A stretch of 64,000 bases of DNA from Sphingomonas sp. SCN 67-18. GTDB taxonomy: Bacteria > Pseudomonadota > Alphaproteobacteria > Sphingomonadales > Sphingomonadaceae. The notes beneath the pieces were generated by a model, which worked only from the letters and a program-made list of their open reading frames with translations, was not told where the DNA came from and made no database searches. The position numbers and the translations under genes are program-made. The stretch is taken from NCBI RefSeq assembly GCF_001724715.1, contig NZ_MEFG01000027.1, forward strand, positions 147,886 to 211,885. Reading direction: 5' to 3'. Below, piece after piece: positions 10,987 through 22,734 of this stretch; positions within the stretch are counted from its first letter, which is position 1, and each line of letters opens with the position of its first letter.

Positions 10987-11265
10987 ATGAAGAAGTCGAT
11001 TGTTGCATCGCTGATCGTCGTCAGCGCGTTTGGCCTGGCCGCTTGCTCGGAGAAGGCTCAGGACGATTCGGCCAACGCCGCCAACGCTGTTGCCGCCGAC
11101 GTGACCGACGCCGCCAACGATGCCGTCGCCAACATCGACGCCGCCGCTGATTCCGCGGTGAACGCCGCTGAGAACGCCGGCGACGTCGCCGCCAACGCGG
11201 CCGACGCCACCGCCAATGCCGCCGGCAACGCGCTGGTCGCCGCTGGCGAGGAAGTGAAGAAGTAA
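10987..11265 (+). CDS. Small Ala/Asn/Asp-rich repeat lipoprotein of unknown function
   Basis: This 92-residue protein starts with a lipoprotein signal ending FGLAAC (lipobox cysteine about residue 20). After SEKAQDD the rest is almost entirely Ala with spaced Asn, Asp and Val, in imperfect repeats of the type NAA-DAA (VTDAANDAVANIDAAADSAV). It closes on a charged EEVKK tail. The composition predicts one long amphipathic helix, as in entericidin-like and Lpp-like small envelope lipoproteins. A strong Shine-Dalgarno (GGGAGG, about 10970) precedes the ATG, and a good terminator follows, so it is a single-gene unit. Its own promoter probably lies between 10854 and 10970. The function is not known. 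Confidence 0.7.
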   Translation: MKKSIVASLIVVSAFGLAACSEKAQDDSANAANAVAADVTDAANDAVANIDAAADSAVNAAENAGDVAANAADATANAAGNALVAAGEEVKK

Positions 11266-11290
11266 GCAATCGCTTCTTCTGAACGGACAA

Positions 11291-11326
11291 GGGGCCGCGT
11301 TCCTGACCGGGACGCGGCCCTTTTTC
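11291..11326 (+). terminator. Intrinsic terminator after the small lipoprotein gene
   Basis: A perfect 9-bp stem GGGCCGCGT / ACGCGGCCC (11292-11300 and 11312-11320) is followed directly by TTTTTCTTT. It lies 26 bases past the stop of the Ala-rich lipoprotein gene. Confidence 0.85.
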
Positions 11327-11380
11327 TTTGCCGCGCGAAGGACGGTTGGATCGCGCCCGGCAGCGCGTTACCATCCGCCG

Positions 11381-11593
11381 ATGAGGAAGCGCGCCTTTAC
11401 CGCCCTGATGCTGGCGCTGTCCGCCTGCGGCGCGCCCGATACGGCGACGCAGGCCGATCAGGTCTCGCCCGATGAGGCGAAGGCGCTGAACGCCGCCGCC
11501 GAGATGCTGAACGACAGCGCCTATCCGCCATCCGGCGACGCGCCCTCCGCCCCCGCCAAGTCGATGAGCCCGCCGCTGCCGCCCGCCGAATAG
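11381..11593 (+). CDS. Small putative lipoprotein, hypothetical
   Basis: This 70-residue product begins MRKRAFTALMLALSACG, a compact signal with a lipobox cysteine at residue 16. A hydrophilic region follows (QADQVSPDEAKALNAAAEML), then a Pro/Ser-rich end (SMSPPLPPAE). The Lys/Arg start plus short hydrophobic run and LSAC box is the only clear functional signal. It sits alone between two terminators, with no strong Shine-Dalgarno visible. No family was recognised. The middle VSPDEAKALNAAAEMLN resembles short helical segments in other sphingomonad hypothetical proteins, but this is only an impression. Confidence 0.55.
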   Translation: MRKRAFTALMLALSACGAPDTATQADQVSPDEAKALNAAAEMLNDSAYPPSGDAPSAPAKSMSPPLPPAE

Positions 11594-11610
11594 CGCAGCC
11601 CCGCCAAAGC

Positions 11611-11643
11611 AAAAGGGCCGGGGATCGCTCCCCGGCCCTTCGC
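11611..11643. terminator. Bidirectional hairpin terminator between the small lipoprotein gene and groEL
   Basis: A perfect 12-bp stem (11613-11624 with 11629-11640) has a TCGC loop and AAAA/TT flanks. On the minus strand it ends in TTTTGCTTT just after groEL, so its main job is probably to end the groESL transcript. It may also stop the short plus-strand gene. Confidence 0.8.
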
Positions 11644-11666
11644 ATTCAGGGTCGAACGACCGGGAC

Positions 11667-13331
<1,665 letters not shown>

Positions 13332-13368
13332 TTACACTATGTCTGATTGGAAAAAGCGGAGCGAAGGA

Positions 13369-13656
13369 TCAGCCGATGATCCCGAGGATATCGCTTTCCT
13401 TCATGATCAGCAGATCCTCGCCGTCCACCTTCACTTCGGTGCCGGACCATTTGCCGAACAGGATCTTGTCGCCGGCCTTGACGTCCAGCGGGGTGACCTT
13501 GCCGTCCTCGGCCTTGGCGCCGGTGCCGGCGGCGACGACTTCGCCTTCCTGCGGCTTTTCCTTGGCCGTATCGGGGATGATGATTCCGCCGGCGGTCTTT
13601 TCCTCGGCCTCGACGCGGCGAACGAGCACGCGATCGTGCAACGGACGAAATTTCAT
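13369..13656 (-). CDS. groES: Co-chaperonin GroES (10 kDa)
   Basis: A 95-residue heptameric lid for Gro[22 protein letters not shown], the mobile loop region ([20 protein letters not shown]) and [14 protein letters not shown] are typical. The open frame continues upstream to 13725, but ATG 13656 gives the family length and N-terminus. It has AAGGA 8 bases ahead of it. It is the first gene of the operon, preceded by a CIRCE operator, so heat shock regulation by HrcA is expected; hrcA is not in this window. Confidence 0.96.
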   Translation of the reverse strand: MKFRPLHDRVLVRRVEAEEKTAGGIIIPDTAKEKPQEGEVVAAGTGAKAEDGKVTPLDVKAGDKILFGKWSGTEVKVDGEDLLIMKESDILGIIG

Positions 13657-13714
13657 TCGGTCCATCCTTCTTGACTGGCGGGCCGGAACATCCGGCCCCG
13701 CGATGAATAGGGCG

Positions 13715-13741
13715 TTAGCACTCAACCCCGTCGAGTGCCAA
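13715..13741. promoter_or_regulatory. CIRCE element (HrcA operator) upstream of groES
   Basis: TTAGCACTC, nine bases, then GAGTGCCAA. This matches the consensus inverted repeat TTAGCACTC-N9-GAGTGCTAA with one mismatch in the right arm. It lies about 60 bases upstream of the groES start on the minus strand, the usual place for HrcA control. Confidence 0.93.
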
Positions 13742-13884
13742 CAGCCGCCATATGTGGAGAGCCCCCGGCGCGGTCAAGGCGGGCGCGCCAATATTTTGCG
13801 GCACGCCCCGCCCACAGGCCGATTTACAGCGGGAGGCGAAGGCGATAGCCCCTAACGGGAACTCAGGACGGGAAGGAACGGCAG

Positions 13885-15771
13885 GTGGCATTGCTGCGCG
13901 GGGCATGGAAAGTGCTGGTGGGCGTCAAGGACGCGCTGGTCCTTATCTTCATGCTGCTGTTCTTCGGGGCGCTCTATGCGGCGTTGACCGCAACGCCGGG
14001 CGCACGCTCGATCAGCAGCGGCGCGCTGTTGCTGGACCTGAAGGGCAGCATCGTCGAGCAGCCGGCCGAGGCCGAGCCGTTCGAGGCGCTGGCGTCTTCC
14101 GCGCCGACGGTGCGGGAATATCGGCTGCGCGACGTGGTGCAGGCGCTGGACAGCGCGGCCACCGACGACCGGGTGAAGGCGGTGGTGCTGGATCTCGACA
14201 GATTCACCGGCGGCGGCCAGGTGGCGCTGGAAACGGTGGGACAGGCGATCCGCCGGGTCCGCGACGCGAAGAAGCCGGTGCTGGCCTATGCGACCGGCTA
14301 TTCCGACAGCGCCTATCTACTTGCCGCCAACGCATCCGAACTGTGGCTGAACCCGTTCGGCGTCGCCGCCTTCACCGGGCCGGGCGGATCGCGCCTTTAT
14401 TATAAGGGGCTGATCGACCGGCTGGGCGTGACCGCCCATGTCTACCGCGTCGGGGAATTCAAGTCGGCAGTGGAGCCTTATACCCGCGCCGACCAGTCGC
14501 CGGAGGCGCGCCGCGCCAACGAGGCGCTGGCCGGCGCGCTGTGGGACGGCTGGCAGAAGGACGTCGCCGCCGCCCGCCCGCAGGCGAAGATCGCGGGCTA
14601 TGTCGCCGATCCGGTGGGCACGCTGCTTTCCCAGCAGGGCGACATGGCGAAGGCGGCGCAGGCCGCCGGGCTGGTCGACCGGCTGGGCGACCGGACCGCA
14701 TTCGGCCGCCGGGTGGCGGAGATTGCGGGCAGCGACAGCGGCAAGCCGGCCGGCAGCTTCAACACGATCAACTATGACGACTGGGTGTCGGCCAACCCAC
14801 CCTCGACCAGCGGCGACGCCATCGGCGTGCTGACGGTGGCGGGGGTGATCGTGGACGGCAAGGCATCGCCCGGCACGGCGGGCGGCGAGACGATTTCCCG
14901 CCTGCTCTACAAGGGCATGGCGGACAACAAGCTGAAGGCGCTGGTCGTCCGCGTCGATTCCCCCGGCGGATCGGTGCTGGCATCCGAGCAGATCCGCACC
15001 GCCGTGCTCGACGCGCGCAAGGCCGGGCTGCCCGTGGTGATCTCCATGGGGTCGGTGGCGGCATCGGGCGGCTATTGGGTGGCGACGGCGGGCGACGCCA
15101 TTTTTGCCGAGCCGACCACCATCACCGGATCGATAGGCGTGTTCGGCGTGCTGCCGACTCTGGAGAACGCGCTGGCCAAGGTGGGCGTGACCACGGACGG
15201 CGTTTCCACCACCCCGCTTTCCGGCCAGCCGGACCTGCTGGGCGGCACGACGCCGCAGTTCGACCAGCTGATGCAGGCAGGGGTGGAGGATATCTACCGC
15301 AAGTTCACCGCGCTGGTCGCCGCGGCGCGCAAGCTGCCCGTCGCCCGCGTCAACGAGATCGGCCAGGGCCGGGTGTGGGACGGCGGCACCGCCCGGCAAC
15401 TGGGCCTGGTGGACCAGTTCGGATCGCTCGACGCGGCGATTGCCGACGCCGCGCGCCGCGCCAAGCTGGACCCGGCTAAGGTCCATGCCGTCTATCTGGA
15501 GACGCCGCCAGGCTTCCTCGCCACCATGCTAAAGGCGTTCGACCGCGAGGGCGACGACGACGCCAGCGGCGCATCCGTCGACCTGTTCACCCGCATGGGG
15601 CAGGCGCGCAACGCCGTGGCGCTGAACGCACTTGCCGACGCGCGGATGCTGGCCAGCGGCCCGGCCATCCAGGTCCGCTGCCTCGAATGCGGAACGGTGG
15701 GCGCCGCCCGGACGTCTTCCCGCACGCGCGACACCCTGTTTGCCTGGGCCATAGAAAGGTTTTTGCGATGA
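13885..15771 (+). CDS. sppA: Signal peptide peptidase SppA, long (67K) type
   Basis: A 628-residue membrane-bound protease that degrades leftover signal peptides in the inner membrane. One N-terminal membrane helix (about 15-38, DALVLIFMLLFFGALYAAL) anchors two tandem ClpP-like domains. The Ser-Lys dyad is visible as Lys193 in RVGEFKSAVEPYTR (first domain) and Ser394 in GSVAASGGYW (second domain), matching the arrangement of E. coli SppA. A GTG start is used, with GGAAGGA (about 13871) ahead of it. The stop overlaps the next gene's ATG as ATGA, suggesting coupled translation with the acetyltransferase. Confidence 0.93.
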   Translation: MALLRGAWKVLVGVKDALVLIFMLLFFGALYAALTATPGARSISSGALLLDLKGSIVEQPAEAEPFEALASSAPTVREYRLRDVVQALDSAATDDRVKAVVLDLDRFTGGGQVALETVGQAIRRVRDAKKPVLAYATGYSDSAYLLAANASELWLNPFGVAAFTGPGGSRLYYKGLIDRLGVTAHVYRVGEFKSAVEPYTRADQSPEARRANEALAGALWDGWQKDVAAARPQAKIAGYVADPVGTLLSQQGDMAKAAQAAGLVDRLGDRTAFGRRVAEIAGSDSGKPAGSFNTINYDDWVSANPPSTSGDAIGVLTVAGVIVDGKASPGTAGGETISRLLYKGMADNKLKALVVRVDSPGGSVLASEQIRTAVLDARKAGLPVVISMGSVAASGGYWVATAGDAIFAEPTTITGSIGVFGVLPTLENALAKVGVTTDGVSTTPLSGQPDLLGGTTPQFDQLMQAGVEDIYRKFTALVAAARKLPVARVNEIGQGRVWDGGTARQLGLVDQFGSLDAAIADAARRAKLDPAKVHAVYLETPPGFLATMLKAFDREGDDDASGASVDLFTRMGQARNAVALNALADARMLASGPAIQVRCLECGTVGAARTSSRTRDTLFAWAIERFLR

Positions 15772-16328
15772 TCCGAATCCGCGCCGCCACACCCGACGAC
15801 GCGGCCCAGATTGCGGCCATATTCGCCCCCTTCGTCGCGACCAGCGCGATCTCTTTCGAAACCGAGCCGCCGACGACCCAGCAGATGCGGGCGCGGATTG
15901 CCGCGTCCAAGGGATTCTACCCCTGGCTGGTGGCGACCAGCGAGGATGAGGACGCGATATTGGGCTATGCCTTCGCGACCAGCTTTCGCGACCGGCCGGC
16001 CTATCGCTACGTCGTCGAGACCGCGATCTACATTGCCGGCGACATCAAGCGCAAAGGCGTGGGCCGGCTGTTGTACGAGGCGCTGATCGACACGCTGCGC
16101 GCGCAGGATTTCACCCAGGCGATCAGCGGCATATCGCTGCCCGACGATGCGCTGATCTCGCTGCATGAATCGCTCGGTTTCCGCCGGGCGGGCGTGTACC
16201 GCGCCGTCGGCTACAAGCATGGCGAATGGCGCGACGTCGGCTTCTGGCAGCTTGAGCTGGCCAAGGCGGACAACCCGCCGATGGACCCGAAGCCGTTCAG
16301 CGAGGTGGGGCTGGTCCGCGAGGACTGA
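15768..16328 (+). CDS. GNAT N-acetyltransferase, phosphinothricin acetyltransferase-like
   Basis: A 186-residue GNAT-fold enzyme expected to transfer acetyl from acetyl-CoA to an amino group. MIRIRAATPDDAAQIAAIFA is the typical start. The FATSFRDRPAYRYVVETAIY strand, the acetyl-CoA loop KRKGVGRLLY and the SLHESLGFRRAGVYRAVGYK element are characteristic of the Pat/Bar/YwnH group, which acetylates phosphinothricin and methionine sulfone or sulfoximine. The natural substrate may be an amino-acid analogue or a general amine. ATG 15768 overlaps the sppA stop. The plus-strand frame remains open before this, but only inside sppA. Confidence 0.85.
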   Translation: MIRIRAATPDDAAQIAAIFAPFVATSAISFETEPPTTQQMRARIAASKGFYPWLVATSEDEDAILGYAFATSFRDRPAYRYVVETAIYIAGDIKRKGVGRLLYEALIDTLRAQDFTQAISGISLPDDALISLHESLGFRRAGVYRAVGYKHGEWRDVGFWQLELAKADNPPMDPKPFSEVGLVRED

Positions 16329-16491
16329 CCGCAATGCCCCGGTGTCGACCGGGGCTGACCGGCACCAACGCCCCGGCATTTGACCGGGGCCGACCGGCAA
16401 CCATGCCCCCGGCATTTGGGCGGTGGTTGATCCGGTATGGGCCGGGGACTGACCGGCAACCGCGTCCCGGCGAGCGGCCGGGCCGATCAGC
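16329..16491. repeat. GC-rich imperfect tandem repeats with small hairpins
   Basis: About four degenerate units share the order GCCCCGG, spacer, CCGGGGC, then GACCGGC. The units are approximately 16331-16363, 16364-16398, 16399-16457 (with an insertion) and 16458-16491. The GACCGGC ends are 35 and 59 bases apart. Unit 1 forms an 8-bp hairpin, GCCCCGGT-GTCG-ACCGGGGC; unit 2 has a 7-bp arm pair around CATTTGA. The last unit runs into the end of the TRIC-like gene. The block fills the space between two convergent genes and may act as a transcription or mRNA-end barrier. The REP/BIME-like nature is inferred. Confidence 0.6.
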
Positions 16492-17110
16492 CGCGATAGA
16501 CCGGCAGGCCCAGCCCCTTGCGGATGGCGACGGCGCGCAGCGCGAAGCCGGCAAAGGCGGCGATGCCGGCGGCGACCGGGGTGGCGACGCCCGACAGGCT
16601 CATGCCGACGAACAGCCCGGCGGCCAGCGCCGCGGCAGTGACATACAGTTCCGGGCGGAGCAGGATGGACGGCTCCCCGGCCAGCACGTCGCGGATGATG
16701 CCGCCCAGGCAGGCCGTCATCACCCCCATCATCGCGGCGGGCAGCGGCGGGATGCCGAAGGCGAGCGCCTTGGCCGCGCCATAGACCGCATAGGCGGCGA
16801 GGCCGACCGCATCGAACCAGTCGAGCGCGCGGCCTTTCCACCAGCGTTGCGGGGTGAGCCAGATGAGCCCGCACATCACCAGGCAGACCAGCGGGATCCG
16901 CCCGTCATGCACCCAGAAGACCGGTGCGCCGATCAACAGATCGCGCACCGTGCCGCCGCCCGTGCCGGTGACCAGCGCGAAGAAGGCGAAGGTGACGAGG
17001 GTCTGCTGACGCCGCGCCGCCGCCAGCGCGCCGGACGCCGCGAACACGGCAATGCCCAGCAGGTCGAGCCAGGGCATCACCGGCCCCAGTCTGATCGCCG
17101 CTTCTTCCAT
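16487..17110 (-). CDS. TRIC-type cation channel family membrane protein (UPF0126, YadS/YicG-like)
   Basis: A 207-residue polytopic protein with about seven predicted membrane helices built from two similar halves. Each half has the family's glycine-rich turn: GTGGGTVRDLLIG in the first and CLGGIIRDVLAGEPS in the second. Homologues are prokaryotic relatives of trimeric intracellular cation channels; several have been reported to conduct monovalent cations, others remain uncharacterised. The gene is downstream of the lpdA end of the TCA operon on the same strand (26-base gap), so it may be read through from that operon. Substrate is not predictable. Confidence 0.8.
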   Translation of the reverse strand: MEEAAIRLGPVMPWLDLLGIAVFAASGALAAARRQQTLVTFAFFALVTGTGGGTVRDLLIGAPVFWVHDGRIPLVCLVMCGLIWLTPQRWWKGRALDWFDAVGLAAYAVYGAAKALAFGIPPLPAAMMGVMTACLGGIIRDVLAGEPSILLRPELYVTAAALAAGLFVGMSLSGVATPVAAGIAAFAGFALRAVAIRKGLGLPVYRG

Positions 17111-17135
17111 CGATTCGCCGCCTTGTTGCCGGCGG

Positions 17136-18530
17136 TCAGATATGGATCGGTTTGCCCGTCACCGCCATGGCCGCTTCCTTCATCGCTTCCGAATGGGTCG
17201 GATGCGCGTGGCAGGTATAGGCAATGTCCTCGCTGGTCGCGCCGAATTCCATGGCCTGCGCGGCCTGGGCGATCATCGTGCCGGCCAGCGACGAGATGAT
17301 GTGGACGCCCAGCACGCGATCCGACTTCGCATCGGCGACGATCTTCACGAAACCGTCCGTATCGCGGTTGGTCTTGGCCCGGCTGTTGCCCGCGAAGGGG
17401 AATTTGCCGACCTTCACCTCGCCCCGCGCCTTCGCCTGTTCCTCGGTAAGGCCGACGCCCGCGATCTCGGGATGGGTATAGACGACGCTGGGGATGACAT
17501 CGTGGTTCACGATGCCGGTCAGCCCGGCGATATTCTCCGCGACCGCAATGCCTTCATCCTCGGCCTTGTGGGCGAGCATCGGCCCCGGCGTGACGTCGCC
17601 GATCGCCCAGATGCCCGAAACGCCGGTGGCGAAGCGGTGATCCACCTCGATCTGCCCGCGCGCGTTGAGCGCGACGCCCGCCTTGTCGAGGCCCAGATTA
17701 TTGGTATTCGGCCTGCGCCCGATGGCGACCAGAACGGCATCCGCCGCAAGGCTCTCCGCCGCGCCGCCGGCCGCCGGCTCGATCGACACGGTGGCCTTGC
17801 CGCCCTTCACCGTCACGCCGGTCACCCTGGTGGCGGTCCTGATTTCGAAGCCCTGTTTCTTGAACAGCTTGGCCGATTCCTTGCGGACCTCGTCATCGAA
17901 GCCGGGCAGGATCTGGTCGACATATTCGACCACCGTCACCTTTGCGCCCAGCCGCCGCCAGACCGAGCCGAGTTCCAGCCCGATGACGCCGCCGCCGATG
18001 ACGACGAGATGGCCGGGCACCCTGGACAGCGCCAGCGCGCCGGTGGAATCGACCACGACCTTCTGGTCGACCGCGACGCCGGGCAGCGGCGTGACCGACG
18101 ACCCCGTGGCGATGATGATGTTCTTCGCCCGCACGCTGCGCCCGTCCACCGTCACCGTGTCCGCCGCGGTGAAGCTGGCATAGCCTTTCAGCCAGTCGAC
18201 CTTGTTCTTCTTGAACAAGAAGGCGATGCCGCCGGTCAGCTCGCCGACCGCCTTTTCCTTTTCCGCGTGCATCTGGCCCAGATCGAGCCTGGTGCCGCTG
18301 ATGTTGACGCCGAATTTGGCGAGCGCGCCGGAATGCGCCTCTTCATAAAGTTCGGACGCGTGGAGCAGCGCCTTTGACGGGATGCAGCCGACATTGAGGC
18401 AGGTGCCGCCCAGCGTCTCGCGCCCTTCGGCGCAGGCCGTCTTCAGGCCAAGCTGCGCAGCGCGGATCGCGGCGACATAGCCGCCCGGCCCGGCGCCGAT
18501 GACCAGCACGTCATAATCATAGTCAGCCAT
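17136..18530 (-). CDS. lpdA: Dihydrolipoyl dehydrogenase (E3)
   Basis: A 464-residue FAD-dependent enzyme that reoxidises dihydrolipoamide of 2-oxo acid dehydrogenases, passing electrons to NAD. FAD site VIGAGPGGYVAAI is near the start. The redox disulfide is Cys44-Cys49 in GGTCLNVGCIPSKALL, the NAD-binding VIGGGVIGLELGSVWRRLG is central, and the C-terminal catalytic His-Glu is in TCHAHPTHSEAM. It follows sucA-sucB in the same operon (13-base gap from sucB), so this copy is the E3 of 2-oxoglutarate dehydrogenase. It may also serve pyruvate dehydrogenase if no second copy exists. Confidence 0.96.
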   Translation of the reverse strand: MADYDYDVLVIGAGPGGYVAAIRAAQLGLKTACAEGRETLGGTCLNVGCIPSKALLHASELYEEAHSGALAKFGVNISGTRLDLGQMHAEKEKAVGELTGGIAFLFKKNKVDWLKGYASFTAADTVTVDGRSVRAKNIIIATGSSVTPLPGVAVDQKVVVDSTGALALSRVPGHLVVIGGGVIGLELGSVWRRLGAKVTVVEYVDQILPGFDDEVRKESAKLFKKQGFEIRTATRVTGVTVKGGKATVSIEPAAGGAAESLAADAVLVAIGRRPNTNNLGLDKAGVALNARGQIEVDHRFATGVSGIWAIGDVTPGPMLAHKAEDEGIAVAENIAGLTGIVNHDVIPSVVYTHPEIAGVGLTEEQAKARGEVKVGKFPFAGNSRAKTNRDTDGFVKIVADAKSDRVLGVHIISSLAGTMIAQAAQAMEFGATSEDIAYTCHAHPTHSEAMKEAAMAVTGKPIHI

Positions 18531-18543
18531 TGGGCGTCATCCT

Positions 18544-19761
<1,218 letters not shown>

Positions 19762-19764
19762 GGA

Positions 19765-22686
19765 TCAACCCTTCTTCTGGCGCTTGATTTCAGTGCGCAC
19801 GCTATGGCCCAGCGCATCGGCGACAAGCGCGCCCTGTTCCGACAGATGGCGCTTGGCGAGGCCGGTCGCAGGCGAGGCGGAGGCGGCGCGCCCGGCATAG
19901 CGCGCGCGCTTCGGCTTCACCCCGGCGGCCGCCAGGCTTTGTTCGATATATGGCTCGACGAAGAACCAGGCGCCGTTGTTCTTCGGCTCCTCCTGCGCCC
20001 AGATGACTTCCTCCAGCCCGGTCATCGCCTTCAGCCGGGCGGTCAGCGGATCGCCGGGGAAGGGATAGAGCTGTTCGACCCGGACGATGGCGGTGTGCTC
20101 GTCCCCCGCCGCGTCGCGCGCCTCGATCAGGTCGTAGGCGACCTTGCCGGTGCACAGCACCAGCCGCTTCACATCCTTGTCGGCGGGCGGATTGGGATCG
20201 GACAGCAGCCGCCGGAAATGGCTGTTGGTCAGGAATTCATCAGCCGTGGACACCGCCATCTTGTGCCGCAGCAGCGATTTCGGCGTCATGATGACCAGCG
20301 GCTTGCGGAACGGGCGGTGCATCTGCCGCCGCAGCAGGTGGTAATAATTGGCCGGGGTGGTGCAATTGGCCACCTGCATATTGTCCTGCGCGCAAAGCTG
20401 CAGATAGCGTTCCAGCCGGGCCGAGCTATGTTCCGGCCCCTGCCCTTCATAACCGTGGGGCAGCAGCATCACCAGGCCGTTGGCGCGCAGCCACTTGGCC
20501 TCGCCGGCTGCGATGAACTGATCGATGATGACCTGCGCGCCGTTCGCGAAATCGCCGAACTGCGCTTCCCACAGCACCAGCGTCTTGGGATCGGCCATGG
20601 CATAGCCATATTCGAAGCCGAGCACGCCGAATTCCGACAACGGGCTGTCCAGCACCTCGAAGCGGCCGTGCGGGATCTGGTTGAGCGGCACATATTTATG
20701 CTCGTCGGTCTGATCGACCCAGACGGCGTGGCGCTGGCTGAACGTGCCGCGCCCGCTGTCCTGCCCGGACAGGCGCACGCCGAAGCCCTCGCTGACCAGC
20801 GAGCCGAAGGCCAGCGCCTCGCCGGTCGCCCAGTCGATGCCGGCGCCGGCCTTGAACATCTCGCGCTTGGCGTCGAGGATGCGGCTGAGCGTCTTGTGGA
20901 CGTCCAGCCCCTTGGGCACCGTGGTCAGCGTGCGGCCGATGCTGTCGAACAGCTTGCGGTCGATGCCGGTTTCCACGTTGCGGCGGGCATTTTCGGGGTC
21001 CGCCGGCCGGTGCAGGCCGGACCAGCGCCCGGCGAACCAGTCCGCCTTGTTGGGCTGGTAGGATTTCGCCGCGTCGAATTCATCCTCGAGATGGCCGGTG
21101 AACTTGCCGACGACGCCGTCATACCAGGCTTCGTCGACCACGCCCTGATCGCGCAGCCGATCGCCATAGATGGTGCTGACCGGCGGATGCTTGCGGATTT
21201 CCGAATACATCAGCGGCTGGGTGAAGCTCGGCTCGTCACCCTCATTATGGCCGAAGCGGCGATAGCACCACATGTCGATCACGATATCGCGGCCGAACTG
21301 CTGGCGGAACTCGATCGCCATCTTGCAGGCGAAGGTGACCGCTTCCGGATCGTCGCCGTTGACGTGGAAGATCGGCGCCTGGACGCCCTTTGCCACGTCC
21401 GACGGATAGGGCGAGGAGCGCGCGAATTGCGGGCTGGTGGTGAAGCCGATCTGGTTGTTGATGACGAAGTGGATGCAGCCGCCGGTATTATAGCCGCGAA
21501 TGCCGGAGAAGCTGAGGCATTCCCACACGATGCCCTGGCCGGCGAAGGCCGCGTCGCCATGGATCAGCACCGGCAGCACCTGCTGGTGCTTGGCGAGATC
21601 GTCCCGGATCACCTGGGTGGCGCGGGCCTTGCCCAGCACCACCGGGTCCACCGCCTCGAGATGGCTGGGGTTGGGCACCAGCGACATGTGGACGCTGATC
21701 CCGTCGAACTCCCGGTCCGTCGAGGTGCCGAGATGATATTTGACGTCGCCCGAGCCGCCGACATCCTCCGGGTTGGCGGAGCCGCCCGAAAATTCGTGGA
21801 AGATGACGCGATAGGGTTTGGCCATCACCGTCGCCAGCACGTTCAGCCGGCCGCGATGCGCCATGCCGTAGACGATCTCGCGGACGCCGTACTGGCCGCC
21901 ATATTTGATCACCGCCTCGAGCGCGGGGATCATCGATTCGCCGCCGTCCAGCCCGAAGCGCTTGGTGCCGACATATTTCTTGCCGAGGAACTTCTCGTAC
22001 TGCTCGGCCTCGATCACCTTGTTCAGGATGGCGCGCTTGCCCTCCGGCGTGAACTCGATGACCTTGTCCTTGCCCTCCAGCCTGTCCTGCAGGAACCGGC
22101 GCTCGTCGACGTCGGAGATGTGCATATATTCCAGGCCGACATTGCCGCAATAATTGGCCTGCACGATGGCCACCAGATCGCGCACCGTGGCGCATTCCAG
22201 CCCCAGCGTGCCGCCGAGATAGACCGGCCGGTCGAGATCGGCGCCCGAAAAGCCGTGATATTCCGGCGTCAGGTCAGCCGGCAGTTCGCGCTTGCTGAGG
22301 CCCAGCGGATCGAGATTGGCGGCAAGGTGCCCGCGCACGCGATAGGTGCGGATCAGCATCTGCGCGCGGATGGCGTCGCTGGCGGCGCGCATCACCGCAT
22401 CGTCGCCCGGCGCGGCGGCGGCCGGGGCCGGCTTGCGGCTGTCGACCTTGGGCGCGACGGCCATCTGCGTCGGATCCAGCCCGGCGGTCAGCGCGTCCGT
22501 ATCGGCCGGCGGCCAGTTGGGCCGTTTCCAGCTGGGGCTTTCAACGGCCGCTTCCAGGCCGGAGAACCAGTTGCGCCAGCTCGGCTCGACGCTGGCCGGA
22601 TCGGCGGCATAATTGCGATAGAGCGCCTCGACAAAGGAGGGGCTGACCCCCTCTATCTCGTCAAAATTGCGGCTTTCGATACCCAT
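19765..22686 (-). CDS. sucA: 2-oxoglutarate dehydrogenase E1 component
   Basis: A 973-residue thiamine-diphosphate enzyme that decarboxylates 2-oxoglutarate and succinylates the lipoyl arm of SucB. The N-terminal E2-binding helix is recognisable (FVEALYRNYAADPASVEPSW), followed by a low-complexity Ala/Pro linker (about 65-85). The TPP domain has GMAHRGRLNVLATVMAKPYR and IHGDAAFAGQGIVWECLS; the transketolase-like and C-terminal domains follow. Length is normal for proteobacterial SucA (about 930-990). It lies between sucD (about 96 bases upstream, with a hairpin in the gap) and sucB. Confidence 0.97.
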   Translation of the reverse strand: MGIESRNFDEIEGVSPSFVEALYRNYAADPASVEPSWRNWFSGLEAAVESPSWKRPNWPPADTDALTAGLDPTQMAVAPKVDSRKPAPAAAAPGDDAVMRAASDAIRAQMLIRTYRVRGHLAANLDPLGLSKRELPADLTPEYHGFSGADLDRPVYLGGTLGLECATVRDLVAIVQANYCGNVGLEYMHISDVDERRFLQDRLEGKDKVIEFTPEGKRAILNKVIEAEQYEKFLGKKYVGTKRFGLDGGESMIPALEAVIKYGGQYGVREIVYGMAHRGRLNVLATVMAKPYRVIFHEFSGGSANPEDVGGSGDVKYHLGTSTDREFDGISVHMSLVPNPSHLEAVDPVVLGKARATQVIRDDLAKHQQVLPVLIHGDAAFAGQGIVWECLSFSGIRGYNTGGCIHFVINNQIGFTTSPQFARSSPYPSDVAKGVQAPIFHVNGDDPEAVTFACKMAIEFRQQFGRDIVIDMWCYRRFGHNEGDEPSFTQPLMYSEIRKHPPVSTIYGDRLRDQGVVDEAWYDGVVGKFTGHLEDEFDAAKSYQPNKADWFAGRWSGLHRPADPENARRNVETGIDRKLFDSIGRTLTTVPKGLDVHKTLSRILDAKREMFKAGAGIDWATGEALAFGSLVSEGFGVRLSGQDSGRGTFSQRHAVWVDQTDEHKYVPLNQIPHGRFEVLDSPLSEFGVLGFEYGYAMADPKTLVLWEAQFGDFANGAQVIIDQFIAAGEAKWLRANGLVMLLPHGYEGQGPEHSSARLERYLQLCAQDNMQVANCTTPANYYHLLRRQMHRPFRKPLVIMTPKSLLRHKMAVSTADEFLTNSHFRRLLSDPNPPADKDVKRLVLCTGKVAYDLIEARDAAGDEHTAIVRVEQLYPFPGDPLTARLKAMTGLEEVIWAQEEPKNNGAWFFVEPYIEQSLAAAGVKPKRARYAGRAASASPATGLAKRHLSEQGALVADALGHSVRTEIKRQKKG

Positions 22687-22734
22687 ATAACACCTCGGCC
22701 TGCCCCCGGTGGGGGTTCAGAGTCGTTCAATCGG

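Noticed and set aside
13657..13725. Longer GroES start at 13725
   Set aside because: It adds residues before the invariant MKFRPLHD start and overlaps the CIRCE element; the Shine-Dalgarno fits ATG 13656.
16329..16491. CRISPR array
   Set aside because: Units differ in length and sequence, spacers are not unique equal-length segments, and no cas gene is nearby.
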